20,302 bases of DNA from an uncultured Fenollaria sp. (GTDB lineage: Bacteria > Bacillota > Clostridia > Tissierellales > Peptoniphilaceae): contig NZ_CAKPYL010000021.1 of assembly GCF_934202865.1 (NCBI RefSeq), forward strand, positions 1 through 20,302, given 5' to 3'. Position numbers and translations under genes: made by a program. The notes under the pieces were generated by a model that searched no databases, was not told the origin of the DNA, and worked only from the letters and a program-made list of their open reading frames with translations. This document shows, one piece after another, positions 1 to 7,586 of the stretch (its first letter is position 1; every line of letters begins with the position of its first letter).

Positions 1-1135
1 TATCATCTCTATCGTTTCTCTTATATTTATTATTTTCCTTATCTTTTTTCTCTGGAATTTCTTCTTTTTCCTTCATCTCTGGTTTTTTCTTATCTTTATT
101 ATTCTCTTTACTATTATCTTTTTCTTTATCTTCTGGCTTTGTATTATCTTTGTTGTTTTCTTCTGCTTTTTTGTCTTCTTTCACTATTAGCTTTTGATTG
201 TCTAGTGTTAATTCTGTATCGTCTGTGAATTTTAATTTGATCTTGCCAGTTTTTTCGCCAGCTGTCTTTGTATCTCTATTTGACTCGTCTGTAACTGTAG
301 CTTCATCTATATGTCCTTGGTAGCCTTGTTCATTTTTGTATGCGTCTTTGATTTTAACGCCGTCTTTCCAATTAACATTGTCGTTCTTATTAACTGTGAT
401 GTCTTTTGCTTCGATTTTATCTTTTATCTCGTTAACTATGGCGTTTCTAAATGGTATTCTTAGCCAGATGAAGGCTTCTTTATCGTCACATGCGCCTTTG
501 CTGATTCTTATGCCTGACTCTTTTGTATGCATGTCAGCTAGTTTTGTATTTTCATTTAGCTTAAGTGATCTTTTAATGCCTTCGATGATCATCTCGCTGA
601 TGGCGTTCTTATAATCTGCTTCTGGTGTTCCTGTAAGTGTATTTACTAGATCAATATCTTTTTCCTCGTTTATTCTCATCTTATCTACTTTTTTATCTAA
701 AAGTAAGTCGCCTATAGCTCCTGCTACGCTCTTCATGTCTATATCTTCAAAACTCTTATCTTTATCTAGTATTGTAAATGACAATTGATAGTGTGCCACA
801 TACTTATTTGGGTCTTGGTTTTCTTTTATGTCTTTGACTTTACTTATTCTAAGCATGTAGTCTTTATTCTTGGTATTGATGCTATCAAGCTTTTTATCGA
901 ATGCTTCTTCAAGCTCTTTTACCGCTTCGTCATGTGTTTTGCAGCTAGAAACTGTTTCTTCTTTTACTTCTGCTGTTACTTCTTCTTTTACTGCTTCTTC
1001 TGAAGCGACAACTGTTTCAGCGTTTTTCGCATCTGTCATGTCGGCTTCAACGCTCTCTGCCTTGATATACTCGAATTGTGATAGTGCAAAGGCAATGATA
1101 AATGCTAGTGAAATAATTCTTTTTAATTTGTTCAT
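1..1135 (-). CDS. Secreted surface protein, N-terminal part (runs off left edge)
   Basis: An uninterrupted minus-strand frame of 378 codons runs from ATG 1135-1133 to the window edge with no stop, so the C-terminus is missing. GAGAGGAG lies 7 nt before the ATG. Residues 1-26 look like a Sec signal peptide (KLKR, then a hydrophobic stretch, cleavage after IKA). Residues 27-65 are Glu/Val/Ala-rich and 66-245 form a mixed domain I do not recognise. Residues about 246-318 (VNWKDGVKIKDAY, then TAGEKTGKIKLKF and LIVKED) resemble the Rib-like beta domains of surface proteins from Gram-positive anaerobic cocci. From residue 320 onward the chain is nearly all Lys, Glu, Asp, Asn and Pro, as expected of a wall-spanning stalk. 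An LPXTG anchor would lie outside the window, so cell-wall attachment is an inference. The gene is monocistronic, with its own promoter and a leader of about 110 nt. Confidence 0.8.
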   Translation of the reverse strand, partial: MNKLKRIISLAFIIAFALSQFEYIKAESVEADMTDAKNAETVVASEEAVKEEVTAEVKEETVSSCKTHDEAVKELEEAFDKKLDSINTKNKDYMLRISKVKDIKENQDPNKYVAHYQLSFTILDKDKSFEDIDMKSVAGAIGDLLLDKKVDKMRINEEKDIDLVNTLTGTPEADYKNAISEMIIEGIKRSLKLNENTKLADMHTKESGIRISKGACDDKEAFIWLRIPFRNAIVNEIKDKIEAKDITVNKNDNVNWKDGVKIKDAYKNEQGYQGHIDEATVTDESNRDTKTAGEKTGKIKLKFTDDTELTLDNQKLIVKEDKKAEENNKDNTKPEDKEKDNSKENNKDKKKPEMKEKEEIPEKKDKENNKYKRNDRDD

Positions 1136-1205
1136 TTTAAAACTCCTCTCTTAAGCCTTAATTTGTCGGCTTGTGTATTAAATAATGCATAAGCGCCCAT
1201 AAATC

Positions 1206-1225
1206 TAAGGCCTAGCGCCGCCTTA
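1206..1225 (-). other. Hairpin in the leader of the surface-protein gene
   Basis: TAAGGC and GCCTTA form a perfect 6-bp stem around an 8-nt loop, inside the GC-richer part of the roughly 110-nt untranslated leader between the predicted promoter and the ATG at 1135. No known riboswitch class is recognised, so a regulatory role is only a possibility. Confidence 0.35.
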
Positions 1226-1249
1226 TATATTACTTGCGATTGCGAAATA

Positions 1250-1257
1250 ATTATAAC
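1250..1257 (-). promoter_or_regulatory. Extended -10 promoter for the surface-protein gene
   Basis: The minus strand reads TGT-TATAAT (TATAAT at 1255-1250), a consensus -10 with a TGn extension. No good -35 is visible. A small inverted repeat (TTTCG, 5 nt, CGAAA) lies immediately upstream at about 1259-1274 and could be an operator. Confidence 0.5.
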
Positions 1258-1310
1258 ATTTTCGGAGTTCGAAATTATTTACAAAATATATACAATTTTC
1301 TGATTATGTT

Positions 1311-1353
1311 TATAGTAATGGCAGCGCCATGATTATAGTAATGGCAATGCCAT
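1311..1353. repeat. Two 20-bp direct repeats, each containing a palindrome
   Basis: The repeats at 1311-1330 and 1334-1353 match at 18 of 20 positions (TATAGTAATGGCARYGCCAT). Each contains its own inverted repeat, ATGGC-AGC-GCCAT in the first and ATGGCA-A-TGCCAT in the second; the second extends into GGCAATG-C-CATTGCC. They lie between the terminator of the dnaX-pncB operon and the promoter of the surface-protein gene, where paired operator sites would be expected. Confidence 0.6.
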
Positions 1354-1376
1354 TGCCATAGTCACAGCGTGAAGCA

Positions 1377-1409
1377 TAAAAAAGCTCTCTGAGTTTATCT
1401 CAAAGAGCT
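1377..1409 (-). terminator. Intrinsic terminator of the dnaX-pncB operon
   Basis: Just after the pncB stop, the minus strand folds as an 11-bp stem (AGCTCTTTGAG with CTCAGAGAGCT, one G-U pair) around a 5-nt loop, followed by TTTTTT. This is a textbook rho-independent terminator. Confidence 0.9.
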
Positions 1410-1415
1410 ATCGCT

Positions 1416-2861
1416 TTAATGTTTTTTATTAAGCATATCGTTTTTGATTGTCCAAAGCTTTTTGCTTAGGTCGACGTAGTACTCGTGTGGATTTTCGAGT
1501 CTCTTCACTTCATCCCAAAGCTTATCGACTTCTTCTAGTGAATACTTTTGCACTTCGTCGATTGTCTTCTTATTATATACTAATTTGCCTTTGTCGAAGA
1601 TTTTCTTTAGTAGTGGCTTGGCTGTATAGTTTGTAAGTGTTTTCTTCTTCCATGTGTACAATGGATGGAAGATCTCGATATCTTTTGTGAAGTCGATCTC
1701 TTCATCATGTGTTGTAACGAGGTCGGCAAGTGCCTTTCCTGTTTCGTTGTCATATAATCTATATAGCTTTTTAAAGCCGGGTGTGGTGATTTTTTCGACG
1801 TCGCCACTGATTTTGATCTTGTATATCTCTTTTCCGTCTTTGAATGTGGATACTAATTTGTATACGCCGCCAAAAACTGGTTCGCTTCTTGAAGTGATTA
1901 GTCTTTCGCCAACACCAAAGCCATCGATTTGGGCGCCTTGACCAAGTAGGTCCTTGATCACGTACTCATCTAGTGAGTTTGAGACCATGATCTTAACGTC
2001 TGGGTAACCTGCTTCGTCGAGCATCTTTCTTGCTTTTTTCGATAGATAAGCAAGGTCGCCTGAGTCTATCCTGATACCGACGCCTTCATGACCATTTGCC
2101 CGAAGCTCGTCAAAAACTTTTATCGCGTTTGGTATGCCTTCTTCGAGTGTATTGTATGTGTCAACGAGTAAAACGCAGGAGTCTGGATAAACTTTCGCGT
2201 AGGCTCTAAAGGCTTCTAGCTCTGTATCGAACATTTGTACCCATGAGTGAGCCATGGTGCCTGTGGCTGGAACGCCGAAGAACTTGTCTGTGATAGTGTT
2301 TGCTGTGGCTTTCGCGCCGCCGATGTAGGCTGCTCTTGCGCCAAGTATCGCCGCTTCGCTCGCTTGGGCGCGTCTCGAGCCAAATTCTGAGATGGCTCTG
2401 CCCTTAGCGACTCTAACGATCCTGCTTGCCTTTGTCGCTATCAAGGATTGGTAGTTTATCGTAAGAAGTATCATTGTCTCCATGATTTGCGCTTCTTTAA
2501 CTGGTCCCTTGACCACAATGATGGGTTCCTTTGGAAAGACTGGTGTTCCCTCTTCTACGGCCCATACATCGCAGGTGAATTTGAAATTTCTTAAGAAGTC
2601 CAAAAATTCTTCTGAAAATATTTTTTTGCTCTTAAAATAATCTATATCATCTTCTGTAAAATTTAGATTTTCTATATATTCGATGACTTGCTCAAGTCCT
2701 GCGGCGATGGCGAAGCCACCATTGTCAGGGACTTTTCTAAAGAACATATCGAAGACTGCCTCTGTATCCGCAACGCCATTGGCAATGTAGCCGTTGGCCA
2801 TGGTGAACTCGTAGTAGTCCGCAAGCATCGATAGGTTTATGCTTTTATTATCTTTATCCAT
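1416..2861 (-). CDS. pncB: Nicotinate phosphoribosyltransferase
   Basis: This 481-residue cytoplasmic enzyme makes nicotinate mononucleotide from nicotinate and PRPP, usually coupled to ATP hydrolysis (Preiss-Handler NAD salvage). Family motifs are clear: LADYYEFTMANGY at 13-25, GSRRAQ at 161-166, GTMAHSW at 201-207 (His205 is in the position of the phosphorylated His), RIDSGDLAYLS at 264-274, SNSLDE at 294-299 and GVGERLITS at 316-324. Length is normal for the bacterial family. The start lies one base after the fni stop, and its ribosome site GGGAGGAT is embedded in the last fni codons, so translation is probably coupled. It is the last gene of the six-gene operon and is followed by a strong terminator. 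Confidence 0.95.
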   Translation of the reverse strand: MDKDNKSINLSMLADYYEFTMANGYIANGVADTEAVFDMFFRKVPDNGGFAIAAGLEQVIEYIENLNFTEDDIDYFKSKKIFSEEFLDFLRNFKFTCDVWAVEEGTPVFPKEPIIVVKGPVKEAQIMETMILLTINYQSLIATKASRIVRVAKGRAISEFGSRRAQASEAAILGARAAYIGGAKATANTITDKFFGVPATGTMAHSWVQMFDTELEAFRAYAKVYPDSCVLLVDTYNTLEEGIPNAIKVFDELRANGHEGVGIRIDSGDLAYLSKKARKMLDEAGYPDVKIMVSNSLDEYVIKDLLGQGAQIDGFGVGERLITSRSEPVFGGVYKLVSTFKDGKEIYKIKISGDVEKITTPGFKKLYRLYDNETGKALADLVTTHDEEIDFTKDIEIFHPLYTWKKKTLTNYTAKPLLKKIFDKGKLVYNKKTIDEVQKYSLEEVDKLWDEVKRLENPHEYYVDLSKKLWTIKNDMLNKKH

Positions 2862-2862
2862 C

Positions 2863-3900
2863 TTAATCCTCCCAAAGATCTTTTAATCTGCCCTCTAATT
2901 TGTATTTCACATGCTTTAGCTCGCCTGTATTGCGTGAAGATGTGATGAGCATGAGCTTTCTGAGCTTATCTGAAAAGCTGTTGATATAGTCCGCGCTCGC
3001 CTCGTATGAGCCGTGGTAGACGTATTTTAATAGCTCGCCACCGAGTGCAACGACGTCGGCGCCTATAACGTAGGCTTTGAAGGCGTCCATCGCAGTCCTT
3101 ATACCGCCTGAGGCGATTAAAGTGAATTTGTACTTCTTCTTGAGCTCTCTCGCATATAGTATAGAGAGTGCTGTTGGCGTGCCAAAGTCAAATATATCCG
3201 AGAAATCTTCGGCAGCGTTTGCCATGGACTCGATCCTAGCAAAGTTTGTGCCGCCTGCGCCTGATATGTCGATGTACTTGACACCGAGCTTGGCGAGATC
3301 CTCGATATTCCTTTGATTCATGCCGAAACCGCATTCTTTCACTATGACGGGCAGCTTAAAATACTTAAGTGCCGCCTCGATGTTTTTCATGTAGCTAGTG
3401 AAATCCCTGTCACCCTCGCCATTGATGAGCTCTTGAAACGCATTTAGATGTATGCAGATGGCGTTGGCATCGATTAAATCAACTGCCTTCTTCATCACAT
3501 CCAAATTCGCTGTAGCACCGACATTGGCTATAAGGTAGCCGTCTTTGTTGACCTCACGTGCAATGGTGAATGTTTCAGGGAACTTCTTGTCCACAACAGC
3601 AATCTTCTCGCTTCCAAGCATCATAGGTATATTAAAGTCACGTGCGAGCCTAGCAAGGATCTCGTTGATCCTAAGCGCCTTTTCGGTGCCGCCAGTCATC
3701 GCGTTTATGTAAAAAGGACGAGAAAAGTTTCTGTTGAAGAATTTCTTTTCAAGTCGTACCTCGTCTATGGAAAGCTCAGGAAGAGAGTTGTTATCGATGA
3801 AGACATCTGAAAGAAGCGTGTCAGTCCCGCCATCTTCCACTCTTAGGAAGTTTGTGATGTGCAGGTCCTTGATCCTTTCTTTGTAATCAATCTTTTTCAT
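2863..3900 (-). CDS. fni: Isopentenyl-diphosphate delta-isomerase, type 2 (FMN-dependent)
   Basis: This 345-residue TIM-barrel flavoenzyme interconverts IPP and DMAPP using reduced FMN and Mg2+. Diagnostic motifs are present: NAMTGG at 66-71, HLNAFQE at 151-157 (catalytic Gln156 with Glu157 for Mg), VKECGFGM at 187-194 with Lys188, SGAGGTNFARIE at 213-224, ASGGIR at 263-268 and GADVVALGG at 280-288. Type 2 isomerases in Firmicutes usually go with the mevalonate pathway, but no other mevalonate gene lies in the window. The gene starts 8 nt after murI and ends 1 nt before pncB. The VKEC cysteine is, from memory, more often Val in relatives; I attach little weight to that. Confidence 0.95.
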   Translation of the reverse strand: MKKIDYKERIKDLHITNFLRVEDGGTDTLLSDVFIDNNSLPELSIDEVRLEKKFFNRNFSRPFYINAMTGGTEKALRINEILARLARDFNIPMMLGSEKIAVVDKKFPETFTIAREVNKDGYLIANVGATANLDVMKKAVDLIDANAICIHLNAFQELINGEGDRDFTSYMKNIEAALKYFKLPVIVKECGFGMNQRNIEDLAKLGVKYIDISGAGGTNFARIESMANAAEDFSDIFDFGTPTALSILYARELKKKYKFTLIASGGIRTAMDAFKAYVIGADVVALGGELLKYVYHGSYEASADYINSFSDKLRKLMLITSSRNTGELKHVKYKLEGRLKDLWED

Positions 3901-3908
3901 AGTTCCTC

Positions 3909-4664
3909 CTAGATTTCTATATAATCTTCTATATTAAGTTTTTTATCTATATCAAGAGTCCTTAGACTATGGATATAGGTGTCTTTGCCCTTAGTCGTGT
4001 ATATGTTGAAGTCCCCAGCTTTAAGTCCACTCGCGTCAAAGCTATGGGCAAGGAGCTTCGCAGGCATGATAAAATCAACTTCGGGCATCAGCTCTTTGAA
4101 GATGGCATCGATGAACTCGTAGTGAGTGCAGCCCAAGATAAGCGTCTTGTAGCCGCCGTCATCAATTTGCCTCTTGTAGTCAAGGAGCTCTTCTTCGATG
4201 ATGTCCCTATTCTCGTCGAAGTCCTCGATAAGTGCCGCAAGCGATGCGCTCGCCATCTCTAGTAAATCATCTGTGCCAATGGCCTTGAGCCTATTGTAAT
4301 ACTCTTTCGAAGCGATGGTGAACTTCGTCGCAAGTATCGCCGCCTTATCAAGCGCAAGTCTATTGACCTCGTCAATAGTTGGCGTAACTATATTATAGAG
4401 CTTAATCTTGTGTGTGTAGCCGGTATTAAGTATCGCGCTACTCATGGTATTACAAGCGACAAGGCAGTCGGTAACGCCCTTTTCGTATAAGAAGTCCAAA
4501 ATATGCTCCATACAAGAAAGGATCTCGTCACGACTCATATTGCCATAAGGTACCCTGATATTGTCCCCGAAGTAATTTATTTCGATCTCATTATTAAGCT
4601 TAAGGAGCTCACGAACAACGGATAAGCCCCCTATGCCTGAATCAATAACTGCTAATTTCTTCAT
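3909..4664 (-). CDS. murI: Glutamate racemase
   Basis: This 251-residue enzyme makes D-glutamate for peptidoglycan. DSGIGGLSVVREL opens the protein (Asp8, Ser9), GDNIRVPYG lies at 33-41, ACNTMSSA at 70-77 supplies catalytic Cys71, and GCTHYEF at 178-184 supplies catalytic Cys179 and His181. I chose ATG 4664, whose product begins MKKLAVIDSG like other racemases. A longer frame opening at 4712 would overlap recR by 47 bases and add 16 unrelated residues. The ATG lies one base after the recR stop (TAA-T-ATG) and lacks a strong ribosome site, which suggests translational coupling. Pairing of a cell-wall precursor gene with dnaX-ybaB-recR is not the commonest arrangement. Confidence 0.93.
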   Translation of the reverse strand: MKKLAVIDSGIGGLSVVRELLKLNNEIEINYFGDNIRVPYGNMSRDEILSCMEHILDFLYEKGVTDCLVACNTMSSAILNTGYTHKIKLYNIVTPTIDEVNRLALDKAAILATKFTIASKEYYNRLKAIGTDDLLEMASASLAALIEDFDENRDIIEEELLDYKRQIDDGGYKTLILGCTHYEFIDAIFKELMPEVDFIMPAKLLAHSFDASGLKAGDFNIYTTKGKDTYIHSLRTLDIDKKLNIEDYIEI

Positions 4665-4665
4665 A

Positions 4666-5247
4666 TTACATGTCGACACGATGGTCGATCGCCTTTCTGA
4701 TAGTTTCTGCATCGTAGTAGCTTAGGTCGGCGCCCATCGGCACGCCGGTACCTATCCTAGTCACTTTGACGCTCTTGTCAGGGATGTTCTCCTTGATGTA
4801 GTTCGCTGTCGCAGTGCCTTGAACGTCTGGATCAGTCGCAACGATGACTTCCTTCACGCTGCCGTCAAGCCTTTGGAATAGCTCTGCCATGTTTATCTCG
4901 TCAGGTCCTATGCCCTCAAGCATGTTGATGGTGCCGCCTAAAACGTGATAAAGACCGTTGTAGCCGCCCTCTTTGTCAAGGCGCATAACATTCTCTTCCT
5001 TTTCTACTACTAATATAGTCGAGTGGTCTCTGTCCTCGTCAGAGCAGATGCCGCAGATGTCAGCTTCGCTGTAGTTACAGCAAATCTTGCATCTGTGAAT
5101 ATTTTCAAGAGTCTCCTCGATGTCCCTCGCTAGGCTCATGGCCTTGTCCCTATTATTCAAAAGGTAATAAGCGAACTTTATCGAAGACTTCGAGCCAAAT
5201 TGCGGAAAAGACTCTAAATTGCTAACTAGCTTATCTAGCCTATCCAT
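4666..5247 (-). CDS. recR: Recombination mediator protein RecR
   Basis: RecR acts with RecO (and RecF) to load RecA at ssDNA gaps during daughter-strand gap repair. The protein has 193 residues, normal for the family. An N-terminal helix-hairpin-helix segment (about 1-45) is followed by a C4 zinc finger (Cys53, Cys56, Cys65, Cys68). A Toprim domain follows from about 77 to 170, with VVEKEENV, GLYHVLGG, EGIGPDEI and ATDPDVQGTATA. The C-terminal RIGTGVPMGADLSYYD segment is typical. Its ATG overlaps the ybaB stop by one base (TAATG). The dnaX-ybaB-recR order is the conserved bacterial one. Confidence 0.96.
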   Translation of the reverse strand: MDRLDKLVSNLESFPQFGSKSSIKFAYYLLNNRDKAMSLARDIEETLENIHRCKICCNYSEADICGICSDEDRDHSTILVVEKEENVMRLDKEGGYNGLYHVLGGTINMLEGIGPDEINMAELFQRLDGSVKEVIVATDPDVQGTATANYIKENIPDKSVKVTRIGTGVPMGADLSYYDAETIRKAIDHRVDM

Positions 5248-5573
5248 TATAGTCCTGGAATACCTAGGCCGCCAGTTAATTTGCCCATCTCAGAGTTCAT
5301 AAGGTCGTCAGCCTTAGCTATAGCCTCATTTACTGCGACCATGATTAAGTCTTCAAGCATTTCAACGTCGTCTGGATCAACAACTTCTGGATCTATGGTG
5401 ATGGACTTAATCTCTTTTTTACCAGTGATTTCGACCTTCACCATGCCCTTATCTACTTCTAATATAGTAGCTTCGATCTCTTCTTGCTTCTTTTGCATAT
5501 TTTCTTGTGCTTTTTTAAGCTGCTTCATCATGTTATTCATGTTGCCGCCCATTTGTGGGAATCCTCTTTTCAT
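5247..5573 (-). CDS. ybaB: YbaB/EbfC family nucleoid-associated protein
   Basis: A 108-residue small DNA-binding protein of the YbaB/EbfC family, which forms dimers on DNA; its cellular role is still loosely defined. The N-terminus is Met/Gly/Asn-rich (MGGNMNNMMKQLKKAQ) and leads into a helix rich in Gln, Lys and Glu. The conserved core follows: GMVKVEITGKKEIKSITIDP, then DVEMLEDLIMVAVNEA, with a Gly-rich tail ending in GLGIPGL. Start ATG 5573 has AGGAGG 5 nt upstream. It sits 9 nt after the dnaX stop and overlaps the recR start by one base, the standard position for this family. Confidence 0.95.
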   Translation of the reverse strand: MKRGFPQMGGNMNNMMKQLKKAQENMQKKQEEIEATILEVDKGMVKVEITGKKEIKSITIDPEVVDPDDVEMLEDLIMVAVNEAIAKADDLMNSEMGKLTGGLGIPGL

Positions 5574-5582
5574 AATTACCTC

Positions 5583-7475
5583 CTACTTAATTATAAGCTT
5601 GCCGCCCAAGAACTCTTTAAGGTCCTCTCTGAGTTTGAGAGTCTTTTTCTCTTGGTCGGAGCTTTCAATTTTGATATCGATTATATCATTAAAATATTTG
5701 TTAATAGTCTTTAATATGGCGTCCTTGTTCATATTGACAAGGGCTACACTAGTGTCAAGAGCTATGTCGCGAGACTTTTTAAGTACTAGTACACCAGAAA
5801 CAGTTTTTGAATATTCAAAATCCGTGAATATGGACTTAAGTACTCTCATGTCATCATCTTTCAAGAAGTTTTCGTAAAGCGCCTTGTTCTTTTCGAAGTC
5901 CTCTTCGGGTTCTTCGTCTTCATCTAGATCAATGTCTTTCTCTTTTTCAGCGGGGATAATGGTCTTGCCACTCTCGCTGTCAGAGTCACTTTCTTGGGGC
6001 TCTGCTATGCCTTGTGAATTTTGCTCATCAAGCGCTTTTGCTTCGTCATTTACTTTTACTTCGTCAAATGGCTTTGCCTCGTTTATATTTTTTGCTTCAT
6101 CTAGTGATTTTGCTTCGTCAAATGATTTCGCTTTGTCATCTATTTTTGCTTCGTCAAGTGATTTTGCCTTGTCATCTATTTTTGCTTCCTTTTCTTTTTT
6201 TGCTTCCTTTGGCTTTTTTACTTCCTCTTCCATTTCTGTGAAGTAAAAGCCTTCATCTTCGTAGTCCACCATGCCCATCTCTATGCTTGCTAAGTCGTCA
6301 AAAGAGTCATCTTGATTATCTTGAACTGTTTTTGACGAAGTGGCTCTGCCATTGCCATTATCATGGTCAATCGCAGGCTGCGCTAAATCACTAACTGTGA
6401 CGCTCCTATCGAAGTTCATCTTCATCACATCGCTGTCAAGGCTCATGACCTTAAGGCCCGCCATCTCAACGAAAATGCGCTTTTCCTTGACAAACTTCAT
6501 CCTCTCAAGGTAATCCATGTAGATGTCGATCGCGTTTATGATGTCCATGAGCTTGATGTCAAAGGTGAAATTGTATTTGCCGAGCTTATTAACTTTATCG
6601 TATAAAATCTCTCTAAGTGCCTTAATTATGCCATCTATGATCATCGCTTCGTCCTTGCCATCAAGGAAGAGCTTGTCTAAATTGGCGTAATACTTTTCTA
6701 GATTGCGTGTGAATATCGCCTCAGCTATGCTAGTAGAGTAGCTCTCATCGAGCAGTCCCAAGGCTTTGAGGACGCTCTCCTTAGTAAGGGTGTCTGAGTA
6801 GCTGATGGTGCTCTCAAGCATGGATAAAGCGTCTCTCATCGAGCCAGCGCCTGCACGGGCAACGATTTGAATGGCCTCGTCCTCATATTTTTTGCCAATA
6901 GTATCAAGAACATGCATTAAATTTTTTGCGATGAGATCCTCGTCTATGCGCTTAAAATCGAAGCGCTGAACACGTGAGATGATAGTCTTAGGTATCCTCT
7001 CTGGCTCTGTCGTCGCAAGTATGAATATCAGATGCTTTGGCGGCTCCTCAAGTATTTTAAGAAGCGCATTGAAGGCACCCTTCGATAGCATGTGAACCTC
7101 GTCTATGATGTAGACCTTGTATTTTAGCTTAGTTGGTAGATAGATCGCCTTGTCACGAAGCTCGCGGATATTGTCGACTGAGTTGTTTGACGCAGCGTCT
7201 AGCTCTATGATGTCGACGGCCTTGCCGCTCATCGCCTCAAGACAGTTCTCGCACTCATTACAAGGCTCGGCCTCGTTTGGATTAAGGCAGTTGATTGCCC
7301 TCGCAAAAACCTTTGCAAGAGATGTCTTACCTGTTCCGCGCGTGCCGGTGAATAGGTAGGCGTGAGATAGTCTACTTAGTAGTATTTGGTTTTTAAGTAT
7401 GGTTGTGATGTGATCTTGACCGATGATCTCGTTAAAAGTCTTTGGTCTAAATCTTCTATATAAAGCTTCGCTCAT
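5583..7475 (-). CDS. dnaX: DNA polymerase III subunits gamma/tau
   Basis: The 630-residue clamp-loader ATPase and polymerase-organising subunit. Walker A GTRGTGKT is at 44-51, zinc-module cysteines are Cys63, Cys72, Cys75 and Cys78, the DEVH Walker B is at 125-128, and sensor 1 TTEPERIP is followed by the Arg-finger SR. An AAA+ lid and collar domain extend to about residue 350. Residues 420-485 form a highly charged linker of EAKxxD repeats, and residues 540-630 are a C-terminal tau domain. In the linker the RNA reads GUA AAA AAG, an A AAA AAG slippery heptamer, and the -1 frame stops after 13 more codons, giving a 434-residue gamma-like product. AGGAGGGACGAG precedes the ATG. It is the first gene of the six-gene operon. 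Confidence 0.95.
   Translation of the reverse strand: MSEALYRRFRPKTFNEIIGQDHITTILKNQILLSRLSHAYLFTGTRGTGKTSLAKVFARAINCLNPNEAEPCNECENCLEAMSGKAVDIIELDAASNNSVDNIRELRDKAIYLPTKLKYKVYIIDEVHMLSKGAFNALLKILEEPPKHLIFILATTEPERIPKTIISRVQRFDFKRIDEDLIAKNLMHVLDTIGKKYEDEAIQIVARAGAGSMRDALSMLESTISYSDTLTKESVLKALGLLDESYSTSIAEAIFTRNLEKYYANLDKLFLDGKDEAMIIDGIIKALREILYDKVNKLGKYNFTFDIKLMDIINAIDIYMDYLERMKFVKEKRIFVEMAGLKVMSLDSDVMKMNFDRSVTVSDLAQPAIDHDNGNGRATSSKTVQDNQDDSFDDLASIEMGMVDYEDEGFYFTEMEEEVKKPKEAKKEKEAKIDDKAKSLDEAKIDDKAKSFDEAKSLDEAKNINEAKPFDEVKVNDEAKALDEQNSQGIAEPQESDSDSESGKTIIPAEKEKDIDLDEDEEPEEDFEKNKALYENFLKDDDMRVLKSIFTDFEYSKTVSGVLVLKKSRDIALDTSVALVNMNKDAILKTINKYFNDIIDIKIESSDQEKKTLKLREDLKEFLGGKLIIK
6024..6188 (-). 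repeat. EAKxxD hexapeptide-coding repeats in the dnaX linker
   Basis: Codons 430-484 encode about nine degenerate units of EAK-x-x-D. The first two are fused into a 12-residue unit, EAKIDDKAKSLD and EAKIDDKAKSFD, giving a 36-nt direct repeat in DNA. The segment is low-complexity, helical and mixed-charge. It lies between the ATPase core and the tau C-terminal domain, and directly downstream of the slippery heptamer. Confidence 0.85.
6172..6221 (-). promoter_or_regulatory. Candidate programmed -1 frameshift site in dnaX
   Basis: The minus strand carries A AAA AAG at 6219-6213, in the zero frame at codons 419-421, identical to the Escherichia coli dnaX slippery site. A second A AAA AAA is at 6201-6195. 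The -1 frame from either reaches TGA at 6174-6172. A purine-rich AGAGGA lies only a few bases upstream, closer than the usual stimulatory spacing, and I see no clear downstream stem-loop. Confidence 0.5.
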
Positions 7476-7505
7476 CTCGTCCCTCCTATAAATACAATTA
7501 TAGAT

Positions 7506-7514
7506 ATTATATCA
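7506..7514 (-). promoter_or_regulatory. Extended -10 promoter of the dnaX operon
   Basis: The minus strand reads GTGATATAATAT, a TGn-TATAAT element with TATAAT at 7511-7506, about 31 bases before the dnaX ATG. The -35 position falls in the T-rich tail of the upstream terminator and is poor (TTTATT), so the TGn extension probably matters. Confidence 0.55.
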
Positions 7515-7551
7515 CAAAAATAAAAAAAAATAAAGACGTGAGTCGTCTTTA
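7514..7551 (-). terminator. Second terminator downstream of the thioredoxin-like gene
   Basis: An 8-bp perfect stem (TAAAGACG with CGTCTTTA, 7531-7551) with a 5-nt loop is followed on the minus strand by a T-rich tail. It backs up the hairpin at 7587-7611 and insulates the dnaX promoter. Confidence 0.7.
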
Positions 7552-7563
7552 CGAAGTGGCTAG

Positions 7564-7577
7564 TCCATAATTATGGA
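7564..7577. repeat. 14-bp perfect palindrome between tandem terminators
   Basis: TCCATAATTATGGA is a perfect palindrome upstream of the dnaX promoter and between two terminators. It could be an operator or simply part of the terminator tail; nothing else in the window matches it. Confidence 0.4.
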
Positions 7578-7586
7578 TGAGGCATG

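Noticed and set aside
336..1154. Plus-strand frames opposite the surface-protein gene
   Set aside because: They are reverse shadows of a well-supported minus-strand gene and have Ser/Phe-rich low-complexity products.
4665..4712. Upstream start for murI at 4712
   Set aside because: It would add 16 residues unlike any racemase and overlap recR; the ATG at 4664 gives the standard N-terminus.
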